From Epiperipatus broadwayi (taxonomy: Eukaryota; Onychophora; Udeonychophora; Euonychophora; Peripatidae): a stretch of 64,000 nt of DNA. The notes below the pieces were generated by a model. The model had not been told where the DNA came from, did no database searches, and saw only the letters and a program-made list of their open reading frames with translations. Below, piece by piece: positions 35,478 to 46,656 of the stretch (the stretch's first letter is position 1; each line of letters opens with the position of its first letter). The translations under genes and the position numbers were made by a program. The stretch spans positions 620,001 to 684,000 of the forward strand of contig JAQFVV010012531.1 in assembly GCA_028023455.1 (NCBI GenBank), written 5' to 3'.

Positions 35478-37093
35478 GTGACACTACTTTTCGTATCTAA
35501 AAGTTTGTAGGCCAATAATCAAAGATTTTAATTACAGCTGAAATCATATCATACAAGGGTGCCACCAGTAAATAACCTGGATCCATGAAATTAGAAGAAT
35601 CTTATATCACAGCTGTTAATTTTTATAGATATGACAGATCCAGCTAACCTCCCTTGTAATCCCATTTGTTTTTATATGCATGTATACGCTACGGTCATAT
35701 GTTTTATTATCACATACAAACGCTAAAGGAATAAACACGAACACTTACATATGTTTCAAATAATAATCAGCTTTATTATAAATTTTACTTTACTTTTATT
35801 CAAGACCCCAGATAGAAATACATCCTTAGTAATCCCTCAACATGCCTAACATTATCATTCTTTTTCTCTCTCCTCTCTCTCTTTTTATATATATATATAA
35901 AAACCTACAAAGGTGAAGAGTAATATATATTTTTCGTTCTCGAAGGAACATGCGCTCTTACTTATATATATAAGCACCCCAGACTGATCTGAATCTTGAT
36001 CGGTGCAAGGACTAAGCGACTTACTATTAACAGATAGTTATTATACTAAACCCCTACCCTCTCTTTCAATATTTACTTCACCCTTAAACTTTTCATTTTT
36101 CTTCTTAAATCATTTCTATTTTTAATCTCCACTACAGTCTTCAATTTCGTCAAAAGTTATTTGAAAAAAAAAAACTTCAAAACAAAAAAAAATTTTTTAA
36201 CAAAACATATAAACAAATTGAACAATGTTATTATACGCATTATAAATATATATATGACAAAATTCCTTCTATTGTCACAGCATATAGTTCGTGACTGATT
36301 CAATACAATCCTAATCAGATATGTTTTTATGGATCAGCAATCAATAGTTCAATTACAAAAAAAAACAAAGTTTATATTACCCTGATCGATCAGTGTCCAT
36401 ACATATTCCTTGGGATCCTTTGGGAGTTGATTCACAGTAATGCATTTTGTCCTCCGGCTTAACTTCACTTTCTCTTCGGTGGTTTATCGGTGATGAAATC
36501 CAGAAATCGGCTAGTGTCCTGGCTGGGGACAGATTTTAGTTGTTTAGTCTTCTAAAATTTTTATTTTTCAAATAGTTCTCTTCTGTTATAAAAAATTAAT
36601 AATTAATTAAACAATAGGTTTGTCTCTTATTTATAGTCCTTTTTCCATTGTCCTTTTATCTGATCACGTTCCCAGCCAGTGATTGCATTTCTTTAATTTT
36701 TTTTTAGTTTTTTAACACCAACTAACTAGAAGCCACGACAATAGAATTAATTACAACTCTTTCCCCTCTCCCTTCAGATTAGAAAATTTAATTAAAAATT
36801 GTTTTCAAAAACAACCAAAAATATATTTTTAATATCACATTCGATTTAATCTCTCAATCATATAAAAAAATAATTAATCTACCATTTTGCCTTTTCTTTC
36901 TTTTTTTTAAACCCCAATAAAAAAACTAATAAATAATACCAAAAACCTACTATAAAAAGACTAATAACTAATTCTAAAAAAAAACTTTCTATACACACAG
37001 CATTTATTTATTTATACCTGATATACGTATGTGTATATACGTAATTTACATGCACAGAAATTATAACATGAGCCAAACAAAATTATCGGCTCA
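35478..37093 (-). repeat. 3' LTR (1616 bp)
   Basis: It aligns throughout with 38362-41342 outside the insertion there. It contains (CT)n/(TA)n tracts near 35860-35900 and ends ...TTATCGGCTCA on the plus strand. Scattered substitutions against its partner show the insertion is not recent. Confidence 0.9.
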
Positions 37094-37159
37094 TTGCATC
37101 CCTTCCCGATAATAAGAAAATATATATATATATAAAAAACACTTTAATTATTCCGTGAA

Positions 37160-38175
37160 GGCTTGCCTGTAAATTCTCTTATCCCGTTACCTTTTCCACT
37201 AGGTTCATTACTATTTTCCCACCTAATCTTAGAGTCTTCCCTGTCTTCTGTATCGTTATACTCCATATCGACTAATATTTCTATGGCTTCCTCAATCGAT
37301 AGCTGTCAGTTTTCTGCCAGTTTCCACTGTACTCCTGAAGGAAGGTTGTATCTTATCATTCTCACTATTTGAAATTGGTCCATTGGATAAGCTTCCAATG
37401 TTCTTAATTTTGCAGCTTGATGCTGGAAGAACTGACTGTACATTCCATCTTTGTCATGTTTATATTTCTCTCACGATATTTTCATGCGTATCGCCTCTTG
37501 TTTTTTCACACCCCAGAACTCCCGTAAAATCATGTTTCGATATTCTGAGAAAGTTTTGGGTCTGTAATTTACAGCTTTCCACCATTCCCACGCAGGACCA
37601 CTTAAATAGCTTGTCGCTATAATAATTTTTTCTACTTCCTCTGATCTATGAAAGTGAAAAAAAATCTTGGAAACTATTCAAATAATCAAATGGAATTTCT
37701 TCCCTGTCTCCTTTAAACCCTTTTATATGAATAAACTTGGCTAATGCCATTCTATCGAGGCTATTTTCCTCAGGTTCATTCAGTTTGTTTTCCATTTTAC
37801 TTTCCTCCGTGTCTATCATTGTCCACTTCTTTCATGGGTTTACCTTTATTGTTCTAGTTGTTCTTCCCTTTTCTCTCACTATCCTTATCGCTTCAATGTC
37901 TGTTCTACTTAAATCCCCTTCTACATCCGATCTGTTTTCTTTATTCTCTTTTAACTCATTTATCTCTTTTCTCGTGTCTTTGATCATTTTTTTATCTCTT
38001 TTATTTCTTTCTGGTCTTCTTCTATCATACCTTTAATCTTTTTTATTTCTTTCCAGTCTTCCAAAACTATTCTTTTTAAGTCATTAATAGCTCCCAGTAT
38101 CTCTTCCAACTGACACCACTCGAGGTTCCTGAATGTCACCACCGAGCTTTCTGCTACGCTTTCATCCTCACTCAT
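37160..38175 (-). pseudogene. gag-like protein of the LTR element, frameshifted
   Basis: It opens at 38175 with an acidic N terminus followed by a strong Lys/Glu/Ile coiled coil (EEILGAINDLKRI...EIKKIKG...EIKEIKK), interrupted at 37984 by a one-base frame change. In the next frame the coil continues, then comes a basic linker and a gag capsid-like region around 37780-37380 (FIHIKGFKGDREEIPFDYLNSF; KWSCVGMVESCKL; NIGSLSNGPISN), with several further stops. The capsid-like helices resemble Ty3/Gypsy-type gag only weakly. No zinc knuckle or pol region follows before the 3' LTR. Confidence 0.6.
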
Positions 38176-38361
38176 TTTTATTTTGTCTTTTTTCTTCTAT
38201 ACTTAATTCTAAATTCTCTCCCATCCAAGACACCAACTCTCTGATCTCATCTAAAACCAACCTAACCTATCTCACAAGTCCTATCTCCGGTCGTTTATTA
38301 TTCTAGTAAGGCCCAAAATGTTGGGTATGCCATTTTCCATCTTTTCTCTAGCCTACCCCTC

Positions 38362-41342
38362 TGTGACACTACTTTTTGTATCTAAAAGTTTGTAGGCCAA
38401 GAATCAAAGATTTTAATTACAGCTGAAATCATATCATATGAGGGCACCACCAGTAAATAACCTGGAGCCACGAAATTAGAAGAATCTTATATCGCGGCTG
38501 TTAATTTTTATACGTATGACAGATAATCCAGCTAACCTCTCCTTGCAATCCCATTTGTTTTTATATGCATGTATACGCTACGATCATATGTTTTATTATC
38601 ACATACAAACGCTAAAGGAATAAACACGAACACTTACATATGTTTCAAATAATAATCAGCTTTATTATAAGTTTTACTTTACTTTTATTCAAGACCCCAG
38701 ATAGAAATACATCCTTAGTAATCCCTCAACATGCCTAACATTATCGTTCTTTCTCTCTCTCTCTCTCTCTCTCTCTTTTTATATATATAAAAAAAACCTA
38801 CAAAGGTGAAGAGTAATATATATTTTTTGTTCTTGAAGGAACATGTGCTTTTACTTATATATAAGTGCCCCAGACCGATCTGAATCTTAATCGGTGCAAG
38901 GACTAAGCAACTTACTATTAGGAGATAGTTATTATACTAAACCCCTACCCTCTCTTTCAATATTTACTCCACCCTTAAACTTTTTGTTTTCCGTCTTAAA
39001 TCATTTCTATTTTTAATCTCCACTATAGTCTTCAATTTCATCAAAAGTTATTTGCAAAAAAAAAAACCCTCAAAACAAAAAAAATTTTTTTAACAAAACA
39101 TATAAACAAATTGAACAATGTTATTATATCCATTATAAATATATATATAAAACAAAACCCCTTCTATTGTCATGGCATATAGTTCACGGCTTATTCGATA
39201 CAATCTGGGAAGGGGAAAACAGGCGTTGGACAAGAGGAAAAGGAATAAAAAAGTGTGAAAAAAGACAGAGGATCAAAAAAAAAAAAAAAAAAAAAAAACA
39301 TAAAACAAAACACCCAGAGAGGTCGGTGTTGTGGTTAAAAAAAATATGTTTGAGATAAAAATAAATAAAAATTGAAAAACTTTATTCCATTTTTTTTTTT
39401 TTTTTATTTTAATTATTTATTATAAATATAAATTATAAAAAAAAAAAATATATTATATTTTTTTAAATTTTGTTTTTTTTTTATATAATAAAAATAAAAA
39501 TTTTATTTTTTTATTTATTATTTTGAATAAATATTAATATATTGTTTTAAAGGAAAATTTTAATATATTTTTTAAATGTTTAAAATAATTTAGTAAGTGT
39601 GTGTATATTTTATTTTAGTTTTTTTTTTATTTAGAATTGAATATTTTAAATTTTAGAATTTTATGTAATAAATATTATGTTATTGTTTATTAATTTTATT
39701 GATTATTGTTATATTTTTGATGTTTGTATTATTTATAGTGAAAAATTGAAAAATATTTTTATTTTATTTATTTTAGAATTTTTTTTTTTATGGTATATTT
39801 TTTTTTTTTTTTTATTTATATTATTTTGGTATTTTTTGTATATATTTTTTTATTATAAATTTATTTTAATATTATTTTATTTTTTTTTATATAGGTTATA
39901 TTATTATTAATATTTTTTAATAAAATATATTTATTATTTATTTTAATTTGGTATATATTTATTTTTATTATATATTTATATTTTTTAATTTTAATTTTTT
40001 TTTAAAAAATTAAAATTGTATTAATTTTTTTATTTTTTAAATTTTGTTTTTTTTTTTTTTTTATGTTTATTATTTTATTTTTGTGTATTTTTTATATTAT
40101 TTTTTTGTTTATAGTTTGTTTTTTATTTTTTATTTTAAATAATATATTATTATTTTTTATTAGATTATTATATAAATAAATTGGGGGTGTTAAAATAATT
40201 AATTTATTGTAATATTGTATGTTATTGAAGATTTTTTTTTGTGATGAAAATTTGGTTTATTTTTATAAGTTTATTATTAAAAATAATATTAAAATAAAAA
40301 AGAATATATTATTTTATTTATATATATATTTTGATATTAAATATTTTTAAAAAATTAAAAATAGAATATTATTTTAAAAATTTATTTTTTTTTATATAGT
40401 GGTTTATTAAAATTATATATTTTTTATTAATTTATATATATATATTTTATTATATAGATTTGATTTATTATATTAATGTGGATGTTGTGTGTTATAGTAT
40501 ATATATATGTTATTTATATAATAAATTTGAGAATATATTAAATTGAGAGTATTATTTTCTGCTAATCAGATATGTTTTTATGGATCAGCAATCAATAGTT
40601 CAATTACAAAAAAAACAGGGTTTATATTACCCTGATCGATCAGTGTCCATACATATTCCTTGGGATCCTTTGGGAGTTGATTCACAGTAATGCATTTTGT
40701 CCTCCGGCTTAACTTCACTTTCTCTTCGGTGGTTTATCAGTGATGAAATCCAGAAATTGGCTAGTGTACTGGCTGGGAATGGATTTTAGTTGTTTAGCCT
40801 TCTAACATTTTTATTTTTCAAATAGTTCTCTTCTGTTATAAAAAATTAATAATTAATCAAACAATAGGTTTGGCTCTTATTTATAGTCCTTTTTCCATTG
40901 TCCTTTTATCTGATCACGTTCCCAGCCAGTGATTGCATTTCTTTAATTTTTTTTTAGTTTTTTAACACCAGCTAACTAGAAGCCACGACAATAGAATTAA
41001 TTACAACTCCTTCCCCCCTCCTTTCAGATTAGAAAATTTAATTAAAAATTGTTTTCAAAAACAACCAAAAATATATTTTTAATATCACATTCAATTTAAT
41101 CTCTCAATCATATAAAAAAATAATTAATCTACCATTTTGCCTTTTCTTTCTTTTTTTCAAACCCCAATAAAAAACCACTAAATAATACCAAAAACCTACT
41201 AGAAAAAGACTAATAACTAATTCTAAAAAAAAACTTTCTATACACACAGCATTTATTTATTTATACCTAATATACATATGTGTATATACGTAATTTACAT
41301 GCACAGAAATTATAACATGAGCTGAACAAAATTATCGGCTCA
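38362..41342 (-). repeat. 5' LTR, split by a 1.36-kb insert
   Basis: Homologous to 35478-37093 over 38362-39205 and 40562-41342. It includes a long (CT)n at 38746-38776. The two parts join cleanly at ACAATC/CTAATCAG of the partner LTR. Confidence 0.9.
39206..40561. other. extreme A/T-rich insert inside the 5' LTR
   Basis: It is absent from the partner LTR. The first ~160 bp are purine-rich (GGGAAGGGGAAAACAGGCG..., then a run of more than 20 A). From about 39370 to 40550 it is almost pure A/T, with T-runs of up to ~15 and virtually no C. There is no terminal repeat, target duplication or real reading frame. It may be a low-complexity expansion, or false consensus where long-read polishing failed. 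Confidence 0.75.
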
Positions 41343-41356
41343 ATATATATATATAT

Positions 41357-42230
41357 AATGGTCAGAAGGAAATTATGTATGCTTTGGTAAAATGTACCAT
41401 AAGTGGTAAGGTTGTTCATTTAAAATGCTTAAATAAGACTAGAAAGAATGTAATAGATGTATGATTATGTAGATGATGCATAAATGTGATAAAAGAGAGA
41501 AAAATGGTTTCTAAGTGTAAATAGTTTTAAAAAAGTCAGGAGAAATAGAGGAAAATGTAGTTAAGGAAGATAGAATAGAATATGTATTTAATGGAATGAC
41601 AAGAGATATGGATGACAAAATAAATAGTGCAATGGAGATAGTTATCCAAAGAATAAGTAAGATAGAGAAAGAGGTAAAGAATGTAGAAGTAAAATTAAAA
41701 TTGTTAGAGATGAAATGTGAGCAAATCAATGAATTAATGAATAGAAATGATAAGGAAGTACTAGATAAAGAAGTTCAGAAGATGGAAGAGAATGTTATGG
41801 ATGAAATAGGAAAAATAAACTATGAGACAATCTTGATAGGAGACTTTCTAATTAGAGGATGTTGAGATGTAACTGCAAGTGAAAATAAAATTACATAAAA
41901 GTATGTTTGCTGGAGATAGAATTAGATAAGGTAAATAAACAAGAGAGTAGAAATATTTAGGTTATGGTAGGGACAAATAATTTGTCAGAGTTATTAAAGA
42001 TAGTAATGAATGACTACAAAGTAGGAATAGTTGGATTACTATCAATATTTGACATTAGGTATATGTTAGATAGGGCATATTCTATAAATGAAATATTGAA
42101 AAAATTATGTGAGAGAAATAATGTTATATTTGTGGATGTGTGGGATTTTTTAATTAGAAAGAAGGAATTATATAGTAAAGATTGATTGCCCTTAGAAAAC
42201 AAGGAAGTGAAGCATTAGACGGTTTGATTT
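41357..42230 (+). pseudogene. ORF1 remnant: PHD finger, coiled coil, SGNH esterase
   Basis: About 41358-41500 reads as a PHD-like finger (KCTISGKVVHLKCLNKTRKN..., then LCR-stop-C; the two stops sit where Trp is expected). About 41560-41800 is a Glu/Lys coiled coil (INSAMEIVIQRISKIEKEVKNV). From ~41818 the SGNH/GDSL-esterase fold begins with TILIGDFLIRG, where the catalytic Ser of GDS has become Phe. The block VMVGTNNLSELLKIVMNDYK (41964 on) carries the GxxN motif. The C-terminal D-x-x-H motif reads DWLPL, with His lost. Esterase domains of this kind occur in ORF1p of CR1/L2-type elements and vertebrate L2. Here the catalytic residues are gone. Confidence 0.75.
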
Positions 42231-42439
42231 ATAAAAAATATTATAGTTTGGGAAACTTATAAAGAATAGTAGTATTTTATATTATAGTATTATCAAAAGA
42301 AAGGTTAAGAATGGACAGGATATAAGAAGTAAACAAAGGGTAGCTGATTTAGATATAAATATAGATGTGGAGATGGAATGGGTCTGTAAAACTAATTATA
42401 AACAAGATAATTACAAATATAATAGAGAATAAAGAGTCA

Positions 42440-43971
42440 AAAGATGTTAAAATTGGATATTTTAATATGCAAGGTGATAGGAGACCAGAAAAGTGGCTAG
42501 AATTAAACAAAACAAATAAAAACAAAGAATTAAGGTATTAGCAGTAGTGGAAACACATCTAAGAATAATAATCTACACTGGAATACTTGGTATGGCAGGG
42601 TATAAATAGAAAAGAAAAAAGGCATGGTTGTATAGAAGTTATGTCAAAAAAAAATTTAAATATTATCAAGTGTCAAGAACATATATATTTTTGAGATAAG
42701 GTTAGGAAAATGACAATGGATGGTGACTATAGTGTACTGGAGATAGTCAAACTTTAAGGGAGTAGAACAGTAGCATATAAGAATGCCTAGTTAAGGATAT
42801 AGAGTTTCAAAAAAAAGAGAGAGGAAAATAAGGGTTATAGGGGATATAAATGGGCATATTGAAGAAATTGATGACATGGATAACAAAAATGGATACCTTT
42901 TGAAAACTTTTTGTCAGAGTGAATTTGAGTATTGGAAATTTATCATATATTTATGAGGGACAATACACATGGTTTAGAAATACTGTAATATATTTCACAC
43001 GGTATATTATGTATTAGTAGATAAAAAGGGAATGAATAAAGTATTATCAAAGAGAGAGTATATAATAGTGATCATAATTTCTTAATAATAGAAATGGTTA
43101 TTAATGTGATGGAAAATAGTAATAAAAGTAGAAAGGATAGTGAAAGATTTGGATGGAGAATAAATGACAAAAATAAATTAGAAGAATATAAAATAAAAGT
43201 AGAAGAACTCATGGAAGAGTTTGTTGAGGTGAATATAAGGACTAGTATGGTGAAATAGAAAAAGTAGCAAATAAGGTTTTAGGTGAGAATATTCAAAAGA
43301 ATAAAAGTAATAGAAAAGTGAGAATTAGTAAAAGTGTAAAAAAGATGGAGAAAGCATGCAGAGAATATAAATCTGCTATTAAAAATAAAGAAAGTGAAAA
43401 AGATATTAATATCAAATGGGAAAAATGTTTTTTAAAAAAGAAGCTGGCTAAAATATATAATTATATAGAGAGAATGAAATTAAATAGCAAATTATTGGAG
43501 GATATTAATAAAAGTGAAAGAGATGGGAGTAAAAAATGTTGGAAATATATTAAAAGAAGGATTGTAGGGGAGAGAGAAATAGTATTATTAAATGATGAGA
43601 AGAAAGAGTGTAGTTCTATAGTAGAATTAGAGACAACCCTAAATAATTTTGTAATGGATATAGAAAAGATGTTAGATGTGGACAGAGTGATAACAAGCAT
43701 AAAGGCAAGAGTTCTAGATGTATGGACAGCAGAGATGGTAATGAATTTATGAATAGGACAAAATTAAATCTATTATAGTATTTTAATAAGATGGTACAGA
43801 AGAGAGAATTTGCAGATAGTTGGAATAATACAATAGTAAAGATGTTATTTAAATGGAATGGTAAGGATCATAGAAAGTTAAACAATTATAGACTAATAGC
43901 AATAATGGAGTGTTATATAAAGTTTTTGCATATTTGGTGGCTGGAAGGGTGTCAAAATAAATGGAAGAAAA
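42440..43971 (+). pseudogene. ORF2 remnant, part 1: endonuclease and RT fingers
   Basis: The endonuclease N terminus reads IGYFNMQGDRRPEKWLEL (about 42450). The IGDING motif (GDxN) lies at ~42840-42855, followed by YTWFR-like sequence at ~42965. The connector is open at 43318-43752 (SKSVKKMEKACREYKSAIKN...; CWKYIKRRI). RT fingers occur in FADSWNNTIVKMLFKWNGKDHRKLNNYRLIAIMECYIK-like sequence at 43803-43925. It is then broken by the Gypsy 5' LTR at 43972. Many stops. Confidence 0.75.
43967..43971. repeat. 5-bp target-site duplication, left
   Basis: GAAAA, repeated at 46657-46661 just after the 3' LTR. Five bp is the usual duplication for Ty3/Gypsy integrases. Confidence 0.85.
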
Positions 43972-44303
43972 TGTGATATACTAATTAAAACCTGACATGA
44001 GATAATACCCAGAACAATGGATACATTCATGTCAAATAATTATTTGCTAGAGATTGACTGTAAAATAATTAGAACAAACAACAATAATAATTGTTGGAGT
44101 ATTCATTGTCACTAATATACTTACATGCTTGCGTGATATATATTATATATACGGAATTATTAAATTGAAAGCTTACACAGGAACTATCTGCTAGTAGTAT
44201 AAATTAATTGTGAAGTAGAGTGAACATTAATTAGTTCAGAGCCAGTTGGACATTTTAAAGGTTGTCAATAAATACTGATTAACCTTGGTGGTTAAACAAA
44301 CCA
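43972..44303 (+). repeat. 5' LTR (332 bp)
   Basis: TGTGATATACTAATT ... GTTAAACAAACCA. Same length as 46325-46656. The sequence after it (ATTTGGCACAGTC) should hold the primer-binding site, but I could not match it to a specific tRNA. Confidence 0.95.
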
Positions 44304-44357
44304 ATTTGGCACAGTCAAATATAGAACCTGTAAAAGAAACATTAAATGTAATCAGCA

Positions 44358-44970
44358 ATGGCCGCCATGTTCCAAATGTCAATAGGAGAATTTGATATCG
44401 AGAACTCTACCAACTAGTCACTATACGTTAAACACGTGGGAAAATTTTTCCTTGTTAACAATATCAAGGAAAACCACATAAAGGTGGCCATATTACTTGG
44501 ATTTTCCAGAATGAAAGTGCTCGAGATCGCAAACCGTCTATGTGAACTGGCAGAGCCTGAAACTTTTCAATATGTTCCCATCAAAGCACGTCGTGAGACT
44601 GCGTTTTAGAAATCAACGGCAAATGAAAGCAGAATCTTTCAAAGAATTTGACATAGTGCTAAGGGAACTAGCAAAAAATTGCATCTATGGACAATTTCTA
44701 GAAGAGGCCCTGTTGGAGCAGTTATTATGGGGCATATATGACAATAAATTTCATGAACAACTACTAGCCGATTCAGAGTTAAATAACAAGGATGCCATTA
44801 AAAGAGGAATTGTACACGAGTTTGTGATGAACCAAGCTAAAGAATATCTGGATACCATGCCATCGGTAAATTTTTACCAATCAATTAATAAAACCATTGA
44901 ACAGGGAAATGAAATGGCAAAACAGCAAAGATTAAATGATAAAAAAAACAAACTGTTACTGCTGTAGCAA
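44358..44970 (+). pseudogene. Ty3/Gypsy gag (capsid), frameshifted
   Basis: The probable start is ATGGCCGCCATG at 44358. The N terminus includes FDIENSTN-stop-SLYVKHVGKFFLVNNI, where the stop (TAG) replaces the Trp usual in gag W-x-x-Y/F motifs. AILLGFSRMKVLEIANRLCELAEP follows. After a frame change near 44590 the capsid C-terminal half is open: RLRFRNQRQ...ESFKEFDIVLRELAKNC, EEALLEQLLWGIYDNKFHEQLLAD, then AIKRGIVHEFVMNQAKEYL. This is the retrotransposon gag pattern of animal Ty3/Gypsy elements. Confidence 0.8.
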
Positions 44971-45470
44971 ATCGGGACATATCACTCAAAATTGTAAGAA
45001 AAATCGAGAGTATTGTACAAATTGCAGATCGAAAGGTCATCTAGTGAAAGTCTGTCATAAACAAAAACCAGAAAATACAGACAAAAGAAACCTTAATACA
45101 AGCATTAAAAATTTAAAATGTAATGAAGCAGAATTCAAACTGCCAATACTCATCGAAGGGAAATATGTTAAAATGGAAATTGACAATGGCTCTGGAGTTA
45201 CACTAATGTTCCTTAGCGATTGGGAAATCCTCACAGTGCAAAGAAACATTACACGTAAAATGTAAAAAACCAATATAAGCGCCAAAGACGTAAATGACAA
45301 TACAGTGGAAATAGTTGGAATGGTAAAAGTAAAAGTTAAATTAAACTCAAAAATAAGAAAATTACCTGTATACATAGTCTATAAACAAATAAATCCATTA
45401 ATAGGCCGGAATTGGTTTAGACCACTCGGGATTACCATAAACGAGATAAAAAAAAGTCAATGTGGAAATT
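44936..45470 (+). pseudogene. nucleocapsid zinc knuckles and aspartic protease
   Basis: Two CCHC knuckles in tandem (CYCCSKSGHITQNC and CTNCRSKGHLVKVC), then a linker, then a retropepsin-like segment: LPILIEGKYVKMEIDNGSGVTLM. The catalytic triplet, usually D-T/S-G, reads D-N-G, so activity is doubtful. After a stop near 45263 the protease C terminus continues in another frame (VEIVGMVKVKV...LPVYIV...LIGRNWFRPLGI). The frame is +1 relative to gag, reached at an A-run. Confidence 0.75.
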
Positions 45471-46260
45471 AACTACATAGACAACTGGAATTCACGGATA
45501 AATAGTAAAAAAGTAGCAGAGTGGACAGATAATGATCCAGGATATGAATTGCTTATAAAATGGATAGTAAAGGTTGGCCCAACAAACGACCAAAGAACTT
45601 GCCACTGGCTTTCTGGAATGCTCATTCAAGCTTATCAGTCTGCAAAAGGTGCATACTAAATGGAGACAGAGTTATAATACCCTTTCAGGGCCAAAATCAG
45701 GTACTCAAAATACTGCATAATGGACACCCAGGAGTTGTTCAGGCAAAAGCACTCGCCAGAAGCTATGTTTGGTGGCCTAAGATAAATGAGGACATCGAGT
45801 CCTTCACAAAAACATGCACAGCATGTCAATAAAATGCCTGATCAACAATAAAAGAATATAATTCATGGCCACCAGCTAAAAATGCATGGGAACATGTCCA
45901 CATAGTGGGAGAAAAAGTATGGATCAGAACTAGTCTATACAAAATGTGGATAAAGGGAGAAATTGTCAACTTAACATCCAAATTTATAGCAGCAGTGAGA
46001 ACAGGATAATGTAGTATATGAGCAACACATAAACCACATATGCCATCGCAGTTCTCCAAGCTGGGAGAACAATAAACCCAGTGGAAATAAAATCATCAAA
46101 CCAGCAGAGACGAAATCAGAGATGGATAAATTACAAACTAGACAAACAAACTCAGAAAGATTTGCCAAGGGAAGTAGCAAGTGACAACATTAAAGAAAGA
46201 TCACCAAGACCTCAGAGAAAAAAACAGTCTCCCAAATTCTTAAAAGACTATGTCTGCTAG
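45471..46260 (+). pseudogene. integrase remnants (zinc-binding and C-terminal parts)
   Basis: The RT/RNase H region is missing: sequence resumes at ~45490 in the connection before integrase (WPNKRPKNLPLAFWNAHSSLSV). The HHCC zinc-binding domain follows (VLKILHNGHPGVVQAKALAR...VWWPKINEDIESF-x3-C-x2-C), ending at 45829. After it, WPPAKNAWEHVHI is the edge of the catalytic core, which then jumps to VGEKVWIR...KMWIKGEIV, the C-terminal integrase tail. The DDE core is deleted. The tail to 46260 carries stops. Confidence 0.75.
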
Positions 46261-46324
46261 AAGAGAGGAGAAAAGAGAAAATGCTTCCATGTTTACTCCT
46301 AGTTCTGTGTAGTGGGAGGAGAAG

Positions 46325-46656
46325 TGTGATATACTAATTAAAACCTGACATGAGATACTACCCAGAACAATGGATACATTTATGTCAAATAATTATTTGC
46401 TAGAGATCGACTGTAAAATAATTAGAACAAACAACAATAATAATTGTTGGAGTATTCGTTGTTGCTAATATATGTACATGCTTGTGTGATATAAATTATA
46501 TATACGGAATTATTAACTTGAAAGCTTATGCAGGAACTATCTGCTAGTAGTATAAATTAATTGTGAAGTAGAGCGAACATTAATTAGTTCAGAGCCAGTT
46601 GAACGTTTTAAAGGTTGGCGATAAATACTGATTAACCTCGGTGGTTAAACAAACCA
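46325..46656 (+). repeat. 3' LTR (332 bp)
   Basis: Partner of 43972-44303, followed by the right copy of the GAAAA duplication (46657-46661). Confidence 0.95.

Larger units (their letters stand above)
35478..41342 (-). mobile_element. gag-only LTR retrotransposon with ~1.6-kb LTRs
   Basis: Two long direct repeats (35478-37093 and 38362-41342, the latter interrupted) flank a 1.27-kb internal region that encodes a broken gag on the minus strand. On that strand the LTR begins TGAGCCGATAAT and ends GTAGTGTCAC(A). A purine tract (GGGAAGGGATGCAA) lies just before the 3' LTR, as expected. The element sits between (AT)n runs, so a target duplication cannot be proven. There is no protease, RT or integrase, so it is non-autonomous and would depend on an autonomous partner. 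Confidence 0.85.
43972..46656 (+). mobile_element. internally deleted Ty3/Gypsy LTR retrotransposon
   Basis: 332-bp LTRs (TG...CA) with 19 differences by hand alignment (about 6%) and a perfect 5-bp target duplication. A purine tract (GTGGGAGGAGAAG) precedes the 3' LTR. The internal region (~2.0 kb) has gag, zinc knuckles, protease, then integrase zinc-binding and C-terminal pieces. RT/RNase H (expected near 45470) and the integrase catalytic core (expected near 45890) are missing. Non-autonomous and broken. Confidence 0.92.

Noticed and set aside
38176-38361. Primer-binding site around CCCAACATTTTGGGCC (minus strand) as the LTR end
   Set aside because: The direct repeat clearly ends at 38362, about 30 bp away. 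The motif is inside the internal region and could not be matched to a tRNA.
39677-39910. 77-codon frame rich in Phe/Tyr/Leu
   Set aside because: Composition comes entirely from T-rich low-complexity DNA in the insert.
41818-42230. A host SGNH esterase gene
   Set aside because: It lies between PHD/coiled-coil and endonuclease remnants in the order of CR1/L2 ORF1, has lost catalytic Ser and His, and contains stops.
44936-44955. Possible -1 ribosomal frameshift site (A-run ending in AAC) between gag and nucleocapsid
   Set aside because: The downstream frame is +1 relative to gag, not -1, and gag is already frameshifted upstream. A simple mutation in the A-run is more likely.
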